Origin: Cladopsammia gracilis
Lineage: Eukaryota > Cnidaria > Anthozoa > Scleractinia > Dendrophylliidae
Length of the DNA stretch: 64,000 bases
Direction of reading: 5' to 3'
Assembly: GCA_022457155.1 (NCBI GenBank)
Contig: JAJGOT010000310.1
Coordinates: 982,834 to 1,046,833, forward strand
The position numbers were made by a program, and so were the translations under genes. Below, piece after piece: positions 37,301 through 46,300 of the stretch. Below the pieces are notes generated by a model. The model made no database searches, had not been told where the DNA came from, and saw only the letters and a program-made list of their open reading frames with translations. Every line of letters begins with the position of its first letter. The stretch's first letter is position 1.

Positions 37301-40300
37301 GTTTGTAGCGGATTTGATGCCGAATTTTTCACATTTTATAAACGGTAGAATGGACCTTTAGGATGTATGAACATCGTAGTAACCGGCAAAACTTTGGGCG
37401 GTTGGGGTGTGCTGTCAACGCCCCTAAAATTAATCTTTACCCTTTTTTTTAATACGTGGAAAGGTATGCAAATTTTCACACGGTCGATCAGCTGTAAACA
37501 TTGAAGTGCGATATGCACTGGTCACCTGCCTTACCATGGACACGGCGTTGGATGGAGGGGAGGGAGGGTGGAGAATCTGATGCCATGGGTGGGGGCAGGT
37601 AAAACAAATCGTCTAGGATATGGGAGGGTCCGACGCTTTCGTATTTTCGAGTTGACTTATAGCAGCCTTTCAGATTGCTAACATAGACACCTATATTATA
37701 CCTGTATATTTAATATGTTCCCTTCTGGTGTGGGAAGAGTAGTATAAATCGAAACAGAGTAGTTCGACTTTCAGTTTAATCTGTTAAATTATTATTGTCA
37801 GTTACTCTTCCTTTGTTTTCTTTATTTAACATTGCAGTGAATAAACCTACGGAATCAACGGAGAAGAGCGATAAATCTACACCAGGAAACTCGACCTCCA
37901 CTAACATGGTTATTTACATATCATTTGGTGTCGCCTTCGTTCTGTTGCTGTTGTTGTTGTCTTTTGGCATTGGCTTACGGTACTACAGGAAGTTACATCG
38001 CAAGAAAATTGAGAGGTTTGTGCAGTTTTGCTAACTACGTACTTAACTCACTTCATCTCCAGTGTAGTGGAAGGCTTCCCATAAATATAGACCAATTATT
38101 GGCTTATATTCGAGAAATTTCAATGATGAAAGAATCATCATTATTGATTTGTATCGTTGAGAAGGCCAGTTAATCAGTTATATAAGAAAATTGTAAAACC
38201 GTAGCCATGGTTAATCATAACGAATAAATATAACAACGTTCTCTGGATTAAATGTTTTACTGGAAAACTAAACATCTCCTATTGCTGTATTATAAGCATG
38301 TTTTTCCAGATTAATACTGCAAGTGTGTATGAACAAGCAATTCTCAGAAACTATTCTTTTTGTTCTTATTCCGGCCGGAATATGGTCAATCGAACGCGCC
38401 CTTAAATAATTATAGCTTTTTGCGTTCATTCAGGCTGATTTATATTCATCAAATTTCTTCCCTTTTTAGATCAGCTCGTTCACGACGCGAAATTATCCAC
38501 CTCAACAAGTGGGAAATTCTTCCGGAGCAAATAGAATACGAGGAAGAGCTGGGGCGAGGAGCGTTTGGTGTGGTTCACAAAGCAATTTTTACGAAGCGAG
38601 TTGGGATAGAAGTGTTTTACAATCGTAAACAGAAATTACAGGATCCAAAGAAGGCACTTCAGGTGGTTGCTGTTAAAGTTTTGCAAGGTGAAATATAAGC
38701 TAGATTAAAAATAAACAAAAAGTAGAATTAGGCTAAAGCGGTATGAGCATACCGAACAGCCCGATTTGGCGAAACAATTTGTTGAGTGCCTCTGAACCTT
38801 GAAGACACGTGTGAACAAAGAGAAAAAGAAGCGGAGTAATTTTATTCAGGAAGCTAAGGCGGACGACAAGGCCACATTTTCAAAAGAGTACACATCTACA
38901 ATTTGCATAATGCAAGTCAGTCTTGTTTATATGTGAACTTCCAAACAAAGGTACTGAAATGAACGCAGAACTCTTTCTGACAAACAGTTTATTCACATAG
39001 ACATAACTTTGCTTCCAAAAGCAAAACGTTTAAACCTTTTTCCGCTCGGAATCAAGCTTTCAAGCTCAACATGTGACCGTATTATTTTGTACAAAAATAT
39101 TGTCATTTCGAAGAAACAAAGAAATTAATTATTCATCGTTGAATCTCAACATGACTTCTTTTTTTTATTCCCCTCAGCCTCGAAACCAGGCAAAAATTTT
39201 AATATGCCGAACAAGAAGCTGTACACAGCTTGAACTCGTGGCGTCTTTAACCCATTGCAGTATTGATTCCAAAGTGCTTTTATGGAGAAACATAAAATTA
39301 TGTCTAAAAAAAACTACATTTACTACATTCAGTAGACGATACTTGAAACCTCGATCGCTAAGCAAATGACAAGTTATATAAAACAAAAAAAAAATTGCCG
39401 TTAAGACTAACAATCGATAACTCCATTACATTTACTTGTGTTTAGATGATCCAACTGAAGCGCAGAAAGAAGAATTTATGTCTGAAATTGAGCAGATGAA
39501 GCTGTTGGGTTCACACCCGAATATCGTATCCATGGTTGGATGCTGCACACTTCAGGAGCAAACGTTTCTGGTGATAGAATACGTTCCGTTTGGTGACCTG
39601 CTAAAGTGGTTACGTCGCAGGAGAAAAATGGTAGGGAAAATGAAGAAAATTCTTTATAATAATTCATTTGTAAAATATAAAGAAAGAAACGAAATAATCT
39701 ATTAAGGTTTAATCCATTTCAACCCATTTAATCAAGACTTGAGACTTGAACACAGTGAAATAGGTGATTATCACTAATGAGGCAATTTATGTCTAGTCCC
39801 TAGGGACTCGAGAACTTCTATGTTTCCCGAGACGAATATAAACTATATACATAGCAGAACAAACGTATTTAAAATTAAAAGATCAAACGTTTAAAAGAAA
39901 CTTGCAGTTCCATTAAAATGTCTAATTCAATATCAAAACAACATTTCGACATATGTGTTACAAATTTTAATTATTTACACGTACGTTAAAATAGTTTCAT
40001 TTAAAAAAAAAGTTTAACTAAGGTTACAGTGTACCTTCAGATCAAAAATTTATCGAAAATTTTTTTTTGGCGTCAAAATAAAGTTTACAGAATGAACTTT
40101 CATTCAAAACAAAAATTATCGAAAAATAGTGAAAATTGACGGAGAAATGACGGTATAACTTTTGTGGGCGGAGTTTGTTTATGAAGCGATATGTTTTTTT
40201 AAGCGCTGTTTTCTCAAAGTTAATTTTTCGCTTGTTGGGGACACTTTAAAAAGCTACAACTCAAAGGAAATTTGTTCGATTTTCCTCAAATTTGGACAGA

Positions 40301-43300
40301 AGCTAGGCTAACATATAATCAACAAAAACGTGTCGGCGAATTTCTTAATTCCGAAAACTTTTTCGTCAAGAGCCATTTCCGTGCGATCATTCCAATTTTT
40401 TTTCTCCCTTTTGCGAAAATATTCTGTAACTTTTCACTGCAATTGAATATGGGAAATCGCCGACACGTTTTTTTAGCGCTTCGTGTCCGGAAACCCGAGA
40501 ACAAATCAAATTAGCAAAATACAATAATCGCTTTGAGTTATAGCGTTTTAAAGCTGATTCGGACGTTCGAATTTAGACGTCGTAAAAAATTCGACAATTC
40601 ATTTTATTACCAAATGGTTTCCATATTTAGACAGCCAGCTCTATAAGCTTTAATTTGATATCTGGGTTTAGGTATATTAAGTTTAATCTTAAGACGCTAG
40701 AGCTGTTATACTGGAGACACCCCCGAAGGTACACTGTAACCTTAAGAGAACAACACTTCTGCACGCGCGTACATTTGTTTTTCAAAACGGTAAAAATCAA
40801 CATGGTTATGCACCAGTCATTTGAAACTCATGGTACCTCCTCTGGGAATGAGCGGTACAGCGGGAAAAGCGCCTCATTTTCACTGGTTTGGCGTACTCTG
40901 GAAGTGGGGGGACACCTGCTGTCACTTAATTTAAAAATGCGCTGATCATGCCACCACAACTTCACGCACTGTTCACTTGCAAGTTCGGGCAACATTCGCG
41001 GTTAACAATGAACTGACTCTCTTCGCGATGTTGCCCGCCACTAGACTTTTGGCGGGAAACAGTTCTCTTGTTGGATGTGATGTGACCATGAATAAGCCAA
41101 TGAATGCGCGCGTCGTGTCCGGAAAAACTTCAGCTATAAATAAAATGAATGCGAGTAAAGCCAGAGGCACATGATGTTGTGATCCAGTCCCCGCTCACTC
41201 TAGTATGTGCGTGATATCTTTGTGTTAAGACTAAACCTTCTCTCAATTAAAAGTTAATGTATTAATTGCTCGTACATTTTCATATTTGTCATGACAAAAC
41301 TGTGCTAACGAGTACGCTTGCTGAATTTCTAGATCAACAAACATGAAGCCTCTGAGAAATGTTATGCTGACAAAGAGGTTTTAAACAATCAAGAGGAGAC
41401 CAGAGATCAAGTAGGTCCTTCCTTTAGAAGCTTCTACTTATATTTCTCCAGGGCCGGATTGTTCAAATCAATTTTGATTCCAGTTAAATAATTAATCAAT
41501 GGAGATTTCTCCAAAGTATTTTTGCCCTTTAGTTTCGTCTCTGACTTGTGTCCGCATGTAACTCAGTATAATTAGCTTTTGAAAACAATTCTAACAAGAG
41601 AACTTAAATCATCTCGGTAAAGTTTTAATCCTGTGTTAGCGTTAACCGGCTTTCGAACAACTGGGCCCTGATCTATTAACTATTTACTATTGTTCTGTTA
41701 CATTTTTGAATTAAAATGAAATTGGTTTCTCTATTGTACATCAATTACGAACTGTTTGGTTCTTTATCTACCTAGTACCGCATTCATGATATTTTTCTAG
41801 ACAGGAAAACGCCGGCGACTGATAGAATGACAACAAATTCGTTTTTTCCTTTTTTACATAGGAGATCAAAGTTGCTGAGGAGCAGGTCAAGAAAGAACAG
41901 ACCCAAGCAAACGTGGAATTGGAGCCATTGCAAGATAACAGTGACGTCAGGCAGGACGTGACATTGACTTGTGAGAATCTCACTGAGGTAAGAAGGAAGT
42001 GTATTGGGTGCATTACTAAATTCGTCTATTTCAGTTTACTTTTTAACGGTTTTGGTTTTTTTGCGAATGACTTCTTGTTAACATTTATTGTTAATATTTC
42101 CATTTTTGTATAATATGGAAATGAAAACAAAACCATTTTGCTCCCGTTGTGTAACATGTATAAATGTCGTTTAATCATTTAGGAAAGCGGCGCTGCTAAC
42201 AAAGAAGTTGAAAGAGATGAACTTACTGCAGGTCAAACTTCAGTGAATATTGTGTTGTCGCCGCCACAAGACAACAAAGATGTCTTTCTTGAAATGACTT
42301 CGTCGACTGGTAAAGTAAGAATAGAATTCAAAAACGTATAATTTTAAATTAACATTTAATACCTGGTTACAAGTTTACCTTATAACTGAACCATACAGGC
42401 CATAACATTTATTTCCATATTTCTCAACCATATTTCGGTAGTTAGTTTGTAACTGTAGTTATAACTTAGTTAGCTATATAGAGTGTTTTCACATGACGTC
42501 ATAAAAATTAAAAAATCTAAAGTATACATCCTACAAAGCTGTTTCTAACATGGTATGTAGATACCAGTGTTATAATCTTTCACAAAAAGTTTCAGGTTTT
42601 AACGATGTTTTGTTTTCGATTTATAAAGGTTGTAAATGTGTCACGCAATTCGTCACGCTACTTCAGATAAACCGTTAAAATAAACAAAATTGAACTAGTT
42701 GAAAGTTATTAATGAATTATAGATGCTTATAAGCCGATTTCATTCCTCTTATAGTGAATTCAATATTTTGTGATGAGATTTTTGGTGTTATTAAGACTTT
42801 AAAGTCTTTAAATTTTTGGCCGCCATGTTGCTGTCCCTAAGTGGGACACCAAGATGGCCGCTCCATACATTTCTTACTAAAAAATGTCTATACTCGTTCG
42901 CCTATAACTCTTGAATGAAATGTTGTTGCGCTTCAAAATTTGGCCCAGATGTGTAGTTTTAAATTCTCTACAATTCCATAAACATTTTAGAATCGAAAAC
43001 TGCTTCTGAATTTTGATATGACGTCAGTGAAAACACTCTATAGTTTTGTGTAAGTGTTTCAGTTATTAATAGTATGTTTATTATTAATATAGCTTCTGTA
43101 GCTCATGTTTTGAGCAATATTTCTTGAATGTTAAATGCAACCTTTATATTTACTTTCTTTTTTGTTTATGTCTATTTTTAGGATGAGGAGTTCAAAAACA
43201 CCTTTGACAAAGAATTGTTAACCGTCCCATCGACATCACAGGGAAACAGTCGAACTGCCGCCATGTTGCTTTCAACCGAAAGTCTTGATGAGTATGATAC

Positions 43301-46300
43301 TGAAGAGGAGGAGGACTTTTCCACTAAACAGCTTTTCCAATTTGCTTGGCAAATAGCAAAAGGAATGGTAATTATAATTATTTTCTGGATTACATATAAC
43401 AATGATCCTTATTTTTGCGTAGCACTAGGGGCGCTAAATTAACATAACAATGTGTTAAAGAATTTCCAAGCAAGCGAGGGACTTAAAGGTAAAACAGATT
43501 ACATTTTTCGATGGGAATTTATGTTGATATCAATCTTTGATTGACTTTTTCTTTGTGCTCTCGTTAATTTTGGAGAATTGTTTATAAAACGTGCTTAAAT
43601 TCAGTTGCTTTGATTTGTTGAATTTCATCGAAGACAGCTTGGCCTCGATGCGCTATAAATGGTACGCGTTTTGCTTTTAAACATAAACTTATTGAGATTT
43701 GAATAAAATTTTTCGAAAGAAGATTGTGTTGTGCAATTTTATGTGTTCGTTCATTCATTACATAGGTTTAAAAGCGATTTTATGTAAACAAAAGAAGACT
43801 TGGATTTTATAGTAACTGTTCTAACTTCACTCGCGTCACCTTATGCAAATATGTTTGTGTATCTTTTGCAATTTTGATTTCCAAATCAGTTTCTCGGGCA
43901 ATTTTTGATAGGTGACAGGTATATTTTATTCGGAAATTAGTCATACTAGTTATTCTAGACCCAGAAAAAGTTGTTTTTTGTGAACTTTTGTACGGTCTTA
44001 ATGTACTGTGCAGACGGTCGCGTAATTCTGTTTTTGAGAAGAGCCGGGTCGTCAATCTTAATTCTTGTGCTTCCGACCTTTCACCTTAGTTAAGCTTATC
44101 ATCGGCTTTCTGTTCAGGGAGCGACGCTGTTAGGCTCAGCCTATCTATGTATATTATTCCTTTAGAATCATCTCGCCGAAAACGATTTTGTTCATCGAGA
44201 CCTCGCAGCTCGTAATATCCTGGTTGGCCGTGATAATCGAGTAAAGGTGTCAGACTTTGGGTTGATGCGTCAAATCTATGAAGATGTGTACAGATCAGAG
44301 AAGACGAAAAAGCTTCCTGTGAAATGGATGTCCCCAGAATCACTTTATCAAGGCGTTTTTACCATCAAGAGTGATGTGTGAGTAGAAATCGTCTCTGTTG
44401 ATCATGCCACATTATATAATCTTTGAACAAATGACAAACATGACAAAGACTCAAACAGAATTTCGGTTAAAATGGTGCCATTTGTGTCAAGATAAAGGTT
44501 CCCTCCAACCTCCAGACGGACACTCGATTAACTGCCTCCACCCCAGTAGCCGTTTTGATGACAAAGAGTGGGAAAACAGGGAGCGAGGAGCACGATTGGA
44601 AGAAAGGATCAATCCCATAATTCTACCAGCACCGCCCTTGACCAGGAAGCGAGGCCCTGGGTCTAGGTTTCACTCGAGGAATTCTGGTCATTAACTGGCT
44701 TTGTATTTCTTTCACAGCTGGGCGTATGGTGTTCTTCTCTGGGAAATGGCTACCTTAGGTACGTAAACCAGTTGCGTTTATTATAACTATCGCTCTGTAC
44801 ATTTGTTTATTGTCTTTTTGTCTTTTCTAACATGATTATGGTGGTTCAGTTAATAATTAAAAAACCCTCACAAAAATAGTATTGCATCGGCTTTGATACA
44901 TTATTGCCTTGAAAGCAATGATTTGTGTAAAGAACCCCTTTTGTACTAAAGTTCCCTCTATAAACTTTTTTACAACCTTTATTGATGAGTTCATTTTATC
45001 AATGTCCCTGTCTGGAGGGCTGGTTAGAGGGGAGAGGGGAGTGGGGAAGAAGTGGGAGTGGGGTGGGGTGGGGTGGTCGAAGGCTGTTGCAGCGGCGAAA
45101 ACACATTTTCAGATATTGCAACTCTGACGGGAATGATTTGAAAACTACCAGAGAATAAAATTGAAGTTGGTCTTTGATCATTTTTGCTCTGAGTCGGGTA
45201 TTATTTTTTAAGGGAGTTATGACGTTTATATGCAATTAAAACTACATTGGAGAAAGGTTTCACGCGCCTATTAATCTGAAAATTGGAGGAGGTGGTCAGA
45301 TATGGTAATATAATTTTTGTTTTTAAAATTATTACTACCCCTGGACCCAAAATACTCCAAGGTGCCGTACCACACCCCACTGCCACCTTTTATCCAAGGT
45401 GCCTCACCACACCCCACTGCCACCCTTTATCCAAGGTGCCTCACCACACCCCACTGCCACCCTTTATCCAAGGTGCCTCACCACACCCCACTGCCACCCT
45501 TTATCCAAGGTGCCTCACCACACCCCACTGCCACCTTTTATCCAAGGTGCCTCACCACACCCCACTGCCACCTTTTATCGTTTCATTCCTACTCGTCACC
45601 GTTTAATTCAATTACTATTGCAGTTAAAAATCGAAGAAGGGAAGCCTGTTAAAGATAAGTTATTATCTGGTATGTTGTTTTTATCGCCTCAGTATCGCCT
45701 TATTTTTTGCTCAGGAGGTGTGCCATACCCCTTGCTGACCAATACAGAGCTGTATCAACTGATCAACACTGGTTATCGCATGGAAAGGCCTGACATGTGC
45801 TGCGATGACGCGTAAGTTCTTTATTTAGCAATGTAAGCAAAATTAGCTAAAATCGCTTTATCCAGCGTTGTATTGACGATTAAGGGGGCAGTGTCCCGTC
45901 TTATATATCGTATGTGATATATCGTCTGATATATCGTGTGTGATATATCGTCTGATATATCGTATGTGATATATCGTCTGATATATCGTATGTGATATAT
46001 CGTCTGATATATCGTGTGTGATATATCGTCTGATATATCGTGTGTGATATATCGTCTGATATATCGTGTGTGATATATCGTCTGATATATCGTGTGTGAT
46101 ATATCGTCTGATATATCGTGTTTCATGATTTAAGTTTGCTTTATTATCTTGAAATAGGAAAAAAAAACATCACCAAAAGTGATGAAAGCAAAAAAAAATA
46201 TAAATAAAACTAAAGAGACAAAGTAACGACTAAAAAAGTCAAAATTCCACAAGAATGGCAATTTTGATTTCTTGACCGCCTGTCACGAAGTCAAAATTGA

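Noticed and set aside
37007..37361. Alternative frame over LU3 (123 codons)
   Set aside because: The LU3 frame carries the ten Cys and the CC..CN motif and has matching splice phases; the other is a shadow.
44398..44694. 98-codon ORF between kinase exons
   Set aside because: Lies wholly in the 341-bp intron 44378-44718; no domain and flanking splice sites are strong.
45283..45815. Three overlapping proline/histidine-rich ORFs
   Set aside because: They are readings of the 37-bp tandem repeat in an RTK1 intron; only 45715-45811 is coding, in the kinase frame.
45355..46122. CRISPR-like array
   Set aside because: Direct tandem repeats without spacers, in a eukaryotic intron.
45821..46126. Repetitive Ile/Tyr/Arg minus-strand ORF
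   Set aside because: Reading of the 26-bp tandem repeat.
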